From assembly GCF_003259955.1 (NCBI RefSeq), contig NZ_QLMK01000003.1, positions 186,001-250,000 of the forward strand: a DNA stretch of 64,000 nt, given 5' to 3'. Of this stretch, positions 53,243 to 62,340 are shown piece after piece (position 1 is the first letter of the stretch; every line of letters begins with the position of its first letter). Source of the stretch: Falsochrobactrum ovis. Lineage in GTDB: Bacteria; Pseudomonadota; Alphaproteobacteria; Rhizobiales; Rhizobiaceae. Both the position numbers and the translations under genes were made by a program. The notes under the pieces are model-generated. The model saw nothing but the letters and a program-made list of their open reading frames with translations, was not told the DNA's origin and made no database searches.

Positions 53243-54572
53243 GTGTCATGCCTTCGATTACGAGTGTCGGTGCGGTCATTCCGAAATTGCGATCAATATC
53301 AGAAGCCGGTGTCATATTGAGGAACATGTCTTTAAGGTTAGAGGCAATTGTAACCTCGCTGACAGGGTAAGCAAGCTCTCCGTTTTCAATCCAGAAACCG
53401 GAAGCGCCGCGACTATATTGGCCAGTGATCATATCAACACCCCGTCCAAAAACCTCCGTGACGTAAAAACCGGTACCGACGGAACGGATCAAATCTTCCG
53501 GCGATTGTGTACCCGGTTCAATCGCAAAATTTGTCGATGCAGGAACAACGCCTGAACCAGAACGCACTCCGCGCCCGTTAGTCGGCAAACCCAATTCGCG
53601 CGCGCTCGACCCGCCCAGCAACCAATGTCGCAACACCCCATCCTCTACCATCATCAGGGGTTGTCCTTCTATGCCCTCTCCATCAAAAGGACGTGAAGAC
53701 CCGCCGCGCAGACGCAATGGATTATCCGTCACTTGCATTCCTTGCGGAAGAATCTGTTTGCCCAGACTATCGCGAAGAAAACTCGTTTTGCGCGCCACCG
53801 AAGCGCCGTTGATTGCACTGGCCAAATGGCTTGCAATGCCACGCGCCAGACGTTGTTCGAAAACAACCGTTACTGGTCCGGTTTTCGCCTTTCTTGCACC
53901 CAACCGGCGCACGGCACGTTCTCCCGCCCGCCTGCCGATTGCTTCGGGCGTATCGAGATCGGCAAAATGAAGCCGCGAACTGAAATCATAATCGCGCTCC
54001 ATATTGGTGTCCTCGCCGGCAATCGCCGAAACCGAGCGTCCGAAACGGGTGGATGAATAATGCCCAACAAAGCCCGTCGAAGTAACCAGCACCAATCCGC
54101 CTAAACTGGCCGATGCACCGGCCCCGCCAGTATTGGTCACGCCAGCGACGGCGCGTGCTGCTGCTTCCGCAGCAAGCGCGTCTTCCGTCAAGCGGGCCGC
54201 GTCAACTTCCGTCGGATCAAACAAATCAAGATCACGTGGATTTTTCACCAAAAGATCAGGATCCGGCAATTGTTCGAAAGGATCTTCTGGGGCCACCCGC
54301 GCCATAGCTACCGCGCGTTCAGCGAGCCGATCCGGATCACTTCCCGCATTGGCAGAGACGCTCGCAACACGCCGACCAACAAACACCCGCAATGCAAAAT
54401 CATCGCTTTCAGACGATTCCGTTCCTTCAACCGCGCCAAGCCGAACTGAAACACTAAGCGAATGCGCTCGGACAACCACCGCATCCGCCTGATCAGCGCC
54501 AGCGCGCTTAGCCGCATCAACCAGCCTTGATGCAAAATCAATAAGTGTGTCGGGTGAATTGTCTGAAATCAT
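53229..54572 (-). CDS. pmbA: PmbA/TldE-family protein (metalloprotease TldD/E complex subunit)
   Basis: A 447-residue subunit of the TldD/TldE protease family. ESDDFALRVFVGRRVASVSA, DTNMERDYDFSSR, LRGGSSRPFDGEGIEGQPLM and GASGFWIENGELAYPVSEVT are typical of the E subunit, which lacks the HEXXH zinc motif of TldD. TldD is not in the window. The ATG at 54572 is used; an upstream TTG is in frame. The pair matures modified peptides and helps degrade some proteins. Confidence 0.92.
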   Translation of the reverse strand: MISDNSPDTLIDFASRLVDAAKRAGADQADAVVVRAHSLSVSVRLGAVEGTESSESDDFALRVFVGRRVASVSANAGSDPDRLAERAVAMARVAPEDPFEQLPDPDLLVKNPRDLDLFDPTEVDAARLTEDALAAEAAARAVAGVTNTGGAGASASLGGLVLVTSTGFVGHYSSTRFGRSVSAIAGEDTNMERDYDFSSRLHFADLDTPEAIGRRAGERAVRRLGARKAKTGPVTVVFEQRLARGIASHLASAINGASVARKTSFLRDSLGKQILPQGMQVTDNPLRLRGGSSRPFDGEGIEGQPLMMVEDGVLRHWLLGGSSARELGLPTNGRGVRSGSGVVPASTNFAIEPGTQSPEDLIRSVGTGFYVTEVFGRGVDMITGQYSRGASGFWIENGELAYPVSEVTIASNLKDMFLNMTPASDIDRNFGMTAPTLVIEGMTLAGN

Positions 54573-54662
54573 TATAATATCCAAATCATGAGCAAATAGG
54601 GCGTTTCCCCTATATAGGTTTGCTCTTCAAGATTGTCCCGCATTATCCCCAGGAAGAATGGT

Positions 54663-55508
54663 CTATCTTGACGTCAGAACTACGTCCAGCGCACGCTTGA
54701 GTTCATCACGCACACCTGCACTTTGCGAAAGCACCTGTTCAAACTTTGTGAAATCGAGCAGCCCGATCCGTTCGACATTGGGACGAAGGAAAATATGAGG
54801 CGGGTGAAGTCGGAATTTATTTTCCATGATGGCGCACATCGTCAACTGATTGCTGCCGATAACTGCCTCAAATGTTGAAGGCATATAATCATCCGCGCCT
54901 ACTGGGGTTCCGACAACATCCACGCCAATCACAATGTCCGCTTTATCAAATAATAGGTCAAAAGGAACCGGATTGAACAAACCTCCATCCACGAGAATCC
55001 GCCCGTCTCGCCAGACCGGGCGAAAAACTGGTGGAATGGCGCAAGACGCAGCCAAAGCAGAACGCAGCTCTCCGCTCTCGATAATGACTTCCTTGGCAGC
55101 GTGAAAATCCGATGCAGTAATGCTTAAAGGAATTTGGAGATCTTCGATATTTATGGGCAAATCAGGCGGCAGGAAAGCCTCAAGAACCTTTTCAATGCTA
55201 AATTGACTGACCCGGAAACCGCCCTTGAGAAATTCTGCCCAGCGTTCTGGTCGCGTCCGCCAGATACGACGCGCTATTTCAGCCCTATGGGTAAAAATAT
55301 CGCTCATATAATCGCGAAGATCTTTGCCAGTCATACCACTGGCAAGGCCAGTGCCAATGATCGAGCCAATGGAAGAGCCCGCAAGGGCAACCGGTTTCAA
55401 ACCAAGTTCTTCAAGCACTTCGACGACATGGATATGAGCAATACCACGCGCACCACCCCCGCCAAAGGCTACACCGATTCGGGGATTGGTTGGTTGGCTC
55501 TTATCCAT
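54663..55508 (-). CDS. Patatin-like phospholipase family protein
   Basis: A 281-residue RssA/patatin-type serine lipase fold. The oxyanion motif is GVAFGGGGARGIAHI, the nucleophile elbow is LAGSSIGSIIG (serine in GSSIG), and the catalytic aspartate is in LVDGGLFNPVPFD. The full Ser-Asp dyad is present, so activity is likely. No signal peptide is seen. It is downstream of the M16 protease pair. I use the ATG at 55508; a TTG 12 bases upstream is also in frame. Confidence 0.92.
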   Translation of the reverse strand: MDKSQPTNPRIGVAFGGGGARGIAHIHVVEVLEELGLKPVALAGSSIGSIIGTGLASGMTGKDLRDYMSDIFTHRAEIARRIWRTRPERWAEFLKGGFRVSQFSIEKVLEAFLPPDLPINIEDLQIPLSITASDFHAAKEVIIESGELRSALAASCAIPPVFRPVWRDGRILVDGGLFNPVPFDLLFDKADIVIGVDVVGTPVGADDYMPSTFEAVIGSNQLTMCAIMENKFRLHPPHIFLRPNVERIGLLDFTKFEQVLSQSAGVRDELKRALDVVLTSR

Positions 55509-55528
55509 GCTGTTTTCCAAACCGATTT

Positions 55529-56866
55529 TTATGATTGAGCGGGCCCGTAAATAAGAATTGCAGGTTCTGCATTGAGAAGTTTCTTAGCAATTGCTTTCAC
55601 ATCCTCAAGCGTTACTGCATCAATAAACTCAGCACGTTTATCAATATAGTCGCGTGGAAGTTCCGCCTCCTGCAGCCCCACCAAAGTATCAGCTATCGCA
55701 ACAGACGAAGTCAGATTATTGACTGCATAAGAGCCCTTTAAAAAGTTCTTCGCGGCCTCAAGTTCCTCTTCTGTCGGTCCCTCATTAGCCATTTTTGCCA
55801 CTTGCTCTCGGATAATCTTGAGCGATTCTTGGGCTTTTTCTGGCCTTGTTGCCGTCGCGATCATCAAGGCGTTGGCATGATCGCGCATCATCATACGGGA
55901 CGAAACGGAGTAAGCCAAACCGCGCTTTTCGCGCACTTCCGCATAAAGACGAGAGGTAAAGCCTCCACCCAAAATATGGTTGAGCAGATAGGCTGCAAAA
56001 AACTCCGGGTCTTTGCGCGGAATCGCGGGGTAAACGAAGCTTAGCGACGTTTGCGGAACATCAAAGTTCAGGCTGGTCGTCGTTCCAAGTGCAAGCTTTG
56101 CATCCGGCACTGGCACCAATTCTGACATGGCTGGTAAATCGCCAAATATCCGGTCGAGCATCTGGCCCAGTTCTTCGGCATTTATTGCGCCCACTACCCC
56201 GATAGTGAGATGATCACGTGCGAAATTTTTACGATGAAAATCAACAAGATCGTCGCGACTGATTGTTTCTAAGGACTTAACCGTTCCCTCGTCCGGCCGA
56301 CCATAGGGATGGTCTCCATAAAGAACTTCAGAGAATTTTCGTGATGCAATCGTGGAAGGATTGCGTTGGGAAGCCTCAATGCTGGCAACAATTTGTTGGC
56401 GAATTCGGTCGATGGCCGGTTGATCAAACCGAGGCTTATTAACCGCCAATGCGACAAGATTGGTCACTGCATCGCGATTTTCTTCCAGCATGCGCACGCT
56501 GCCCGATACGGAATCAGCCGAAGCGGAAAAACTCATTTCTGCGCCGAGATTGTCGATACGTTCTTGAAAACTATCTGAATCAAGGTCGCCTGCGCCTTCG
56601 TCAAAAAGTCCGGTCATCAAATTAGCAAGACCTTCCTTGCCAATAGGATCCTGAGAAGTGCCGCCTTCAAAGGCAAATTTCATAGAAACGAGCGGAACGG
56701 ATCTATCTTCAACCAACCAAGCACGGATACCTTTGGGCGAGACCACTTCCTGAATTTCAATAGCTTTCGCTGGCAGGCTAAACGCCGTCAGAATGACGAA
56801 CAGAGCGCCGATCACAAGACGTGAAGCGAGCGGCAATTTATCAAACTTACGCATCATGCCATTCAT
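55529..56866 (-). CDS. M16-family peptidase-like subunit (zinc motif absent)
   Basis: A 445-residue exported protein with a signal segment (LVIGALFVILTAFSLPAKA). It has the M16 fold (GTSQDPIGKEGLANLMTGLF; LNHILGGGFTSRLYAEVREK; GLAYSVSS), but the HXXEH zinc site expected near LANLMTGLFDEGAG is missing. The R/Y pair near the C-terminus (FTSRLYAEVREKRGLAYS) is kept. It overlaps its active partner gene by four bases, which is the usual arrangement of an active/inactive periplasmic heterodimer. Confidence 0.92.
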   Translation of the reverse strand: MNGMMRKFDKLPLASRLVIGALFVILTAFSLPAKAIEIQEVVSPKGIRAWLVEDRSVPLVSMKFAFEGGTSQDPIGKEGLANLMTGLFDEGAGDLDSDSFQERIDNLGAEMSFSASADSVSGSVRMLEENRDAVTNLVALAVNKPRFDQPAIDRIRQQIVASIEASQRNPSTIASRKFSEVLYGDHPYGRPDEGTVKSLETISRDDLVDFHRKNFARDHLTIGVVGAINAEELGQMLDRIFGDLPAMSELVPVPDAKLALGTTTSLNFDVPQTSLSFVYPAIPRKDPEFFAAYLLNHILGGGFTSRLYAEVREKRGLAYSVSSRMMMRDHANALMIATATRPEKAQESLKIIREQVAKMANEGPTEEELEAAKNFLKGSYAVNNLTSSVAIADTLVGLQEAELPRDYIDKRAEFIDAVTLEDVKAIAKKLLNAEPAILIYGPAQS

Positions 56867-58380
56867 TGGGTTGCGCCCCCTGCATCTATTCCGCTGTCTG
56901 TATCAGACGACATATCGGGATTGTCCCGAGCGTTTTCCGGCTCCGTGTTAGGAGGCAATAAGTAACTTGTTACCGATTGATCCTCGACCAGATAACGCGT
57001 GGCCACATCTTTTATTTGTTCAACTGTCACAGCCTTGATAATTTCGGGCCAATTTTGAATATCTTCAATCGTTTGTCCGATTGAAAGAGATGAACCGTAA
57101 ATCCGAGCCATACCCGCCTGACTATCGCGGGCAAAAATTACTGCCTTGAGATAGCGATTGCGTGCCTGATCAAGCTCAGTCTCGGAGACACCATCACGAA
57201 TAATACGCTCTATTTCTGCCCGCACCGCTTGCTCAACTTCAGCTAACGTCTTTCCGTTCTGGGGCGAACCATAGACCGAAAATGTACCATCATCGAGCGC
57301 ATCACCGCCGTAGCTTGCGCCCGTATTTGCGGCAACGCCCTGCTTTACGATTAATTCTTGATAGAGACGCGAGCGAAGCGAGCCGCCAAGAATTTCGCCT
57401 AGCAAATCAAGTGCTGGCGCATCGCCTTCCTTTGCATTGGGAAAGCGTTTCTCATTGGAATAAGACGGCACCAGCCATGAAATGCGAAATGACGGCGTAC
57501 TAACCCGATCATCGTGCAAGCTAACCACACGTGCAGCATGTTTGGCGGGCTCTTGAGGTCGTTCTCGCGGCAGAACTTCTGCCCGGCGCGGCACCTTCGC
57601 CCATGTTTTCATCGCCAGCTCACGGACGCGTTCGGGCGTCACATCGCCCGTAATTATCAAGGTTGCATTGTTAGGCGTATAATATTGTTCATAGAAATTA
57701 ATTGCATCTTCAAGACCGAGCTGCTCAAGCTCTTGCCTCCAGCCAATCACCGGATTTCGATAAGGGTGATTATAGAAAAGTACGCCATCCGTATTTTCCA
57801 TCAACATTGCTGCCGGGTTTGAATCCACCCGCATCCGGCGCTCTTCAATAATAACTTCTCGCTCGGTTTTTACTGCTTCTTCATCCAGGATCAGATTAGC
57901 CATACGGTCAGCTTCATATGACATGACCATTTCAAGCGCGTCCGAAGCAACCCTTTGAAAATAGGCCGTATAATCATATGAGGTGAAGGCATTTTCCTGC
58001 CCGCCAATAGCCGCAACTTGGGCTGAAAACTCGCCGATAGGATGATTTTTAGTACCTTTGAACATTAAATGTTCAAGAAAATGTGCAATACCTGTTTTCC
58101 CAGGCCCCTCATCTGCGGATCCTACATGATACCAGATCATTTGCGTGACAACGGGCGCTCGATGATCAGGAATAACCACTACGTTGAGGCCGTTATCAAG
58201 CGTGAAACTGGCTACATCATCCGATAATTCGATTTTCGGCAAAGCTGCTGCTGGCGCGGCTTCGGCAGTCTTATTGGTTGCCGGGGCTGCCTCTTGTGCG
58301 AATGCAGACATCGTGCTGAACGATAAAGCACAAGACACACTTAGTGCTGAGAAAAAGAGCCGGGCGGAAAACTTTTGCAC
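56863..58380 (-). CDS. M16-family zinc protease (active subunit)
   Basis: A 505-residue periplasmic protease. The signal peptide (KFSARLFFSALSVSCALSFS) ends near AFAQ. The inverted zinc motif is HFLEHLMFKGT, with the distal glutamate in the following EREVIIEERRM region, and the substrate R/Y motif is GSLRSRLYQELIVKQGVA. A longer frame starts at 58434, but GGGAGA lies just upstream of the TTG at 58383 and GTG at 58380, and only this start gives a clean signal peptide. The C-terminal tail is rich in D, N and S. Confidence 0.9.
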   Translation of the reverse strand: MQKFSARLFFSALSVSCALSFSTMSAFAQEAAPATNKTAEAAPAAALPKIELSDDVASFTLDNGLNVVVIPDHRAPVVTQMIWYHVGSADEGPGKTGIAHFLEHLMFKGTKNHPIGEFSAQVAAIGGQENAFTSYDYTAYFQRVASDALEMVMSYEADRMANLILDEEAVKTEREVIIEERRMRVDSNPAAMLMENTDGVLFYNHPYRNPVIGWRQELEQLGLEDAINFYEQYYTPNNATLIITGDVTPERVRELAMKTWAKVPRRAEVLPRERPQEPAKHAARVVSLHDDRVSTPSFRISWLVPSYSNEKRFPNAKEGDAPALDLLGEILGGSLRSRLYQELIVKQGVAANTGASYGGDALDDGTFSVYGSPQNGKTLAEVEQAVRAEIERIIRDGVSETELDQARNRYLKAVIFARDSQAGMARIYGSSLSIGQTIEDIQNWPEIIKAVTVEQIKDVATRYLVEDQSVTSYLLPPNTEPENARDNPDMSSDTDSGIDAGGATQ

Positions 58381-58447
58381 CAAACGACATCTCCCATTAA
58401 CGTCCCACCTAGAAGTGGGCCGGATGAATTGCATTTAGCGGAAGTAT

Positions 58448-59008
58448 TTAATCAGACTTCCAGCGAATGAAACGGATAATCGTTCCACCATAATTACGTT
58501 CTTCGTGCACGACGAATCTATCGTCCAAAGCTAATGAAGCCTCCGCATCCTCTTCAAGCACCAAAAGCGCATCAGGATTAAGCCATCCGCCTTCCAGCGC
58601 CGATAAAAGCGCTTTTTCACCCATTCGGCGTCCATATGGCGGATCAGCAAACACAAGATCGAAAGGTTCGATTGTGCCTCTGTCGCCCAGCCGCGTCGCA
58701 TCGCGACGCAAAATCTTGCTATGTCCCTGCAAGCTGAACGCTTCCACATTTTGCCGCAATAATCCGCGGCCTTCTGCCGATTCTTCGACAAAGATTGCAT
58801 AGCGGGCACCACGCGACAAGGCCTCAAGCCCCAGCGCTCCCGTACCGGCAAACAGGTCAAGAACGCGCGCATCTTCAACCTTACCGGAGAAACTATGAGC
58901 CAAAATATTAAACAGGCTTTCCCGGGTACGATCGGTTGTCGGACGGATGGAAGAATTGGCCGGTGTTACTAGCGGCCGACCCCGAAACTTACCTCCGACG
59001 ATCCGCAC
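58448..59008 (-). CDS. rsmD: 16S rRNA (guanine(966)-N(2))-methyltransferase
   Basis: A 186-residue methyltransferase. It opens with [15 protein letters not shown] and has [11 protein letters not shown], the SAM motif [20 protein letters not shown], and the catalytic [11 protein letters not shown]. The start is GTG at 59008 with a perfect AGGAGG box six bases upstream, inside the last codons of the pseudouridine synthase gene (20-base overlap). A much longer in-frame extension upstream is only a shadow of that gene. Confidence 0.95.
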   Translation of the reverse strand: MRIVGGKFRGRPLVTPANSSIRPTTDRTRESLFNILAHSFSGKVEDARVLDLFAGTGALGLEALSRGARYAIFVEESAEGRGLLRQNVEAFSLQGHSKILRRDATRLGDRGTIEPFDLVFADPPYGRRMGEKALLSALEGGWLNPDALLVLEEDAEASLALDDRFVVHEERNYGGTIIRFIRWKSD

Positions 59009-60587
59009 CGCCGCCTCCTGGTCTACCTCGTGGCTTTCCGCCATTTGGACGGTTTCCGCCCCGGTCCGGTCCTTTGCCCGCGCCTTTCGGGCCTTGGTTT
59101 GGTCGACCCTTATCGCTAGCGCTACCTTTTCCCCGACCTGCTGGACGCGGTTCATCGCGCTGGCTTGCGGGTTTTCCAAATTTGCGGTCTTCAAATCGGC
59201 CAGTAGAGCGCCCAGCAAAATCTGATTTTGCTTCTGCACGCTCGCGCTTACCTAAGCGCTTTGGACGCTGTTCACCCGACGTCTCTGAGCGTCGCGACCG
59301 CGTTTCTTCATCCTGTGGGGCACGGCGACGCCCTTCATTATCGCGAGGCGTACGGCGAACTTGCTCTTCATCATTTTCGCGACGCGGGCGTAACTTCATA
59401 TCCCCACTTGGTTTGGCTGGGCGATGCGGGGTCAAAGGGTTTAAGCGCGCCGCTGATCGAGCTGCAGCTTTCTCGCCCAGAGGACGCGCACCCGGAGCCA
59501 TCCAAACATTTGTATTGCCACGGCGACGCGGTTCGATTTTTTCCGTTTTCGCTTCCCGGCCTTTCCGGCGTTGAGGAGAGCTAGAGATCCATTCACGTTC
59601 TTTCGGCCCGCGACGATCACTATCGGCTTGAGAGACCTCAACTTCGCGGCGCGTTAATCCTTGAACTGCGGAATTAGAGAATTCATTGTGGATTGGCGCA
59701 TCAAAATCGGCACCCGATTCCTGAACAAGCTGTTCGCCGAGCTGATCGCGCAAAGTCCGTCCGCGAATTTCTCTCACTGCACCTTCTTCAAGATCGCCGA
59801 GCTGGAATGGACCAAAGGAAATGCGGATCAAACGGCTGACCGTAAGCCCTAAAGCGCCGAGAATATTCTTAACTTCCCGATTTTTCCCTTCGCGCAGGCC
59901 CACCGACAACCAGACATTGGCGCCCTGTTCCCGTTCCAATGTGGCTTCCACCGCCCCATAGAATACGCCATCGACCGCGATACCGTTTTTCAATTCGTCA
60001 AGCTCAGCCTGTGTGACCTTGCCATGCGCACGAACCCGATAACGACGTAACCAGCCCGTTGATGGAAGTTCAAGCACCCGTGAGAGGCCACCATCATTGG
60101 TGAGCAACAATAGCCCTTCGGTATTGATATCTAGCCGGCCTACAGAGAGAACGCGGGGCATTCCCTCCGGCAAAGCATCAAAAACCGTCGGACGACCTTC
60201 CGGGTCGCGCGTGGTCGTTACAAGCCCGGCAGGCTTGTGATAAAGCCACAATCGAGTGCGCTCTGTAGGTTTAATAAGCTTACCATCAACTGTAATCTTA
60301 TCGGTGCGCAGAACGTTCACCGCCGGGCTTTCCAGCACTTTACCGTTGACGGCAATTCGGCCCGCGGAGATCATCATTTCTGCATCGCGCCGTGACGCAA
60401 TGCCTGCCCGCGCAAGCCGCTTGGCAATGCGTTCGCCCACATCTGCGGCATCATCAAAGGAGCGGGGAGCAGATCTGGATGGGGTAGCGCGCTTACGCGC
60501 TCCACCATCACCGCGTTCCCCACCCCGCTTTTCACCTCGTCCATGAGGCGGGCGTTTTCCGCCCTTATTATCGTCGTCTGTACTCAT
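58989..60587 (-). CDS. rluB: RluB/RsuA-family pseudouridine synthase with long basic low-complexity tail
   Basis: A 532-residue protein. The first 45 residues are glycine/arginine-rich, an S4 RNA-binding domain follows ([20 protein letters not shown], about 52-100), then the catalytic domain (about 105-290) with [20 protein letters not shown] holding the catalytic aspartate and [20 protein letters not shown]. The remaining roughly 240 residues are a disordered R/K/G/P-rich tail. The family core needs about 250-300 residues, so the tail is an addition. It modifies 23S rRNA, probably at U2605. rsmD overlaps its 3' end. Confidence 0.92.
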   Translation of the reverse strand: MSTDDDNKGGKRPPHGRGEKRGGERGDGGARKRATPSRSAPRSFDDAADVGERIAKRLARAGIASRRDAEMMISAGRIAVNGKVLESPAVNVLRTDKITVDGKLIKPTERTRLWLYHKPAGLVTTTRDPEGRPTVFDALPEGMPRVLSVGRLDINTEGLLLLTNDGGLSRVLELPSTGWLRRYRVRAHGKVTQAELDELKNGIAVDGVFYGAVEATLEREQGANVWLSVGLREGKNREVKNILGALGLTVSRLIRISFGPFQLGDLEEGAVREIRGRTLRDQLGEQLVQESGADFDAPIHNEFSNSAVQGLTRREVEVSQADSDRRGPKEREWISSSPQRRKGREAKTEKIEPRRRGNTNVWMAPGARPLGEKAAARSAARLNPLTPHRPAKPSGDMKLRPRRENDEEQVRRTPRDNEGRRRAPQDEETRSRRSETSGEQRPKRLGKRERAEAKSDFAGRSTGRFEDRKFGKPASQRDEPRPAGRGKGSASDKGRPNQGPKGAGKGPDRGGNRPNGGKPRGRPGGGGADRRR

Positions 60588-60775
60588 TTGGTGTTGGCCT
60601 CTCAGCTGCGCTGCGGTGGTGTCTCGCCGTTAATAATTCGGCCGACAACAATGGGGATCACCTGCGCCGTATAAATCTCTTCGCAAATCGGTTTCGATTT
60701 CGGAACTTATGCAGTAACAAATCACTCAAGAGCTTGCGAGTAAAATTTCCGCTCAGATCAAGAAATGAGGTCGAG

Positions 60776-61249
60776 GTGAAAAAGAAACCGGCGATATCAT
60801 CGATTAAATCTCTAACTGCCATGGATTTAGCCTTGGAAGAGGCTAACGCTGCGGGCGCTCGTGGAGAAGTACCAATCGGCGCGGTTATCGTGCGCGAAGG
60901 GCAAATTATCGCCCAAGCGGGCAATAGAACGCGCGAATTAAATGACGTCACCGCCCATGCGGAAATGTTGGCAATACGGGAGGCAGGCCGGATATTGCAA
61001 TCGGAACGGCTGATCGAATGCGATCTTTACGTCACGCTTGAGCCCTGCGCCATGTGCGCTGCCGCCATTTCCTTCGCCCGGATAAGGCGGCTTTATTACG
61101 GTGCATCAGACCCCAAAGGTGGCGGTGTTGAGCACGGGCCTCGTTTTTATACGCAAGCCACCTGCCATCACGTTCCCGACACTTATTCCGGGTTCGCTGA
61201 AGAACAATCTCGGCTGATCCTCAAGGATTTTTTCCAAGACAAACGATAA
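60776..61249 (+). CDS. tadA: tRNA-specific adenosine-34 deaminase
   Basis: A 157-residue cytidine-deaminase-fold enzyme that makes inosine at the wobble position of tRNA-Arg(ACG). The zinc motifs are VTAHAEMLA (His and catalytic Glu) and TLEPCAMCAAAI (two Cys). RIRRLYYGASDPKGGGVEHG and the late SGFAEEQSRLILKDFF are typical of TadA. GTG at 60776 has a GAGG box and I prefer it; an ATG at 60821 lacks one. The gene diverges from the RluB-type gene. Confidence 0.94.
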   Translation: MKKKPAISSIKSLTAMDLALEEANAAGARGEVPIGAVIVREGQIIAQAGNRTRELNDVTAHAEMLAIREAGRILQSERLIECDLYVTLEPCAMCAAAISFARIRRLYYGASDPKGGGVEHGPRFYTQATCHHVPDTYSGFAEEQSRLILKDFFQDKR

Positions 61250-61431
61250 TCTAGCGCCGACGATCATTACGGACTGCACGTCATTAATCGCCCTATATCA
61301 TCCCTTAGCGAAGGGGCAGCTAGCCTTAGAACAGGGCAAAATGCTCATCGGTCATATTTCACCCAATCATTCCCAGATTGCACCCTTTGCGGCGCTGCAA
61401 AACTGAGATCCTCAGGCTAGAATTTGTGAAT

Positions 61432-62103
61432 TTAATTCCACGGCATGTAATCACGCCAGCCTTTGCTTCCACCACCGGCGGCCCTTTTCCGTTCACGCTC
61501 TTTTTGAGCCTCATCTTTGCCCAAATCCCCAGCTGCGGCGGTTGGGGCTGGCTCTCGATAGGTCAAGGGCGGCTCGCTCAGATAACGGCGAGTGGTCGAT
61601 GAACCGTGCGTCTGCTCGGCGCGTGCTTTTTTTAAAGCAGCAACACGGGCAGGATCGGCCGTAGGAGTGCGGGTGGCATAATCTTCCCGGCGACTGCTGC
61701 CGCTTGCCAGCAACGGTCGGTTACCGGATGAAGTTACCCCATCCTGTTCAATCGGCGAAACAAAATTAGGATTATCGCGATTTGCCGTGATTTCATCGCG
61801 GAGACGCTTACGCCGCTCTTCTGGCGATTCGGGCCACGATGGATCGCCAGCGCTGGCAACACTTTGCTGCGGAGGAGGCAAAACCGCCTTCTCTCCATCT
61901 CCAGGACGGACAAGTTCCGGACGCGGTTTATAATTGATGCGCTCTTTGTTTTTGCCCTGACCAAAGCTCGCCATGTTCGAAACGTCATCAAGGAGCTGGG
62001 CGCCCGCTGTTTTGTCGGTACCATATGTCGGCGATGACACGCAGCCAGCAAGCGTAAGGCTTCCCACCGCTGTCATTAATACCAGAACTCGTTCAATCTT
62101 CAT
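61432..62103 (-). CDS. Conserved lipoprotein of unknown function
   Basis: A 223-residue protein with a lipoprotein signal: MKIERVLVLMTAVGSLTLAG, then Cys, giving the lipobox LTLAGC. The mature part is proline/arginine/serine-rich with little predicted fold (LPPPQQSVASAGDPSWPESP, EERRKRLRDEITANRDNPNF). I start at 62103, where the signal peptide is normal. It is probably anchored to the outer membrane. No family I can name; a similar lipoprotein near ileS may be conserved in the group, but I cannot check this. Confidence 0.82.
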   Translation of the reverse strand: MKIERVLVLMTAVGSLTLAGCVSSPTYGTDKTAGAQLLDDVSNMASFGQGKNKERINYKPRPELVRPGDGEKAVLPPPQQSVASAGDPSWPESPEERRKRLRDEITANRDNPNFVSPIEQDGVTSSGNRPLLASGSSRREDYATRTPTADPARVAALKKARAEQTHGSSTTRRYLSEPPLTYREPAPTAAAGDLGKDEAQKERERKRAAGGGSKGWRDYMPWN

Positions 62104-62293
62104 AAGCGCCACTTCTTTTACGCTCGCCCTGATCACGGTTTGAGCTTTTCTTACCCTTGCCGCACAAAACGGGCAACTCCAAGGCAGATTGCACCTTCAT
62201 TCAAGGAGTGCTTTTACATCAGAGCAACCCTTGCGGCAATCGCGATATTTCCTGCCATTTCATCACGGCGAGCATGGATAAGACAAGCCCTGC

Positions 62294-62331
62294 CATAAAA
62301 GAAGTATGGGCTCCGCACACGCCCATACTTC
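62294..62331 (-). terminator. Rho-independent terminator of ileS
   Basis: On the minus strand GAAGTATGGGC and GCCCATACTTC form an 11-pair stem with a 9-base loop, followed by TTTTATG. It begins about 10 bases after the ileS stop. Confidence 0.9.
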
Positions 62332-62340
62332 AATTAAGCA

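Noticed and set aside
59008-59239. N-terminal extension of rsmD
   Set aside because: The extension lies within the pseudouridine synthase gene in another frame. A perfect ribosome-binding site marks the GTG at 59008 and RsmD proteins begin there.
58936-59574. 212-codon plus-strand frame opposite the RluB-type tail
   Set aside because: It is a mirror of the arginine/glycine-rich tail; low-complexity codons leave the opposite strand open. No ribosome-binding site or family.
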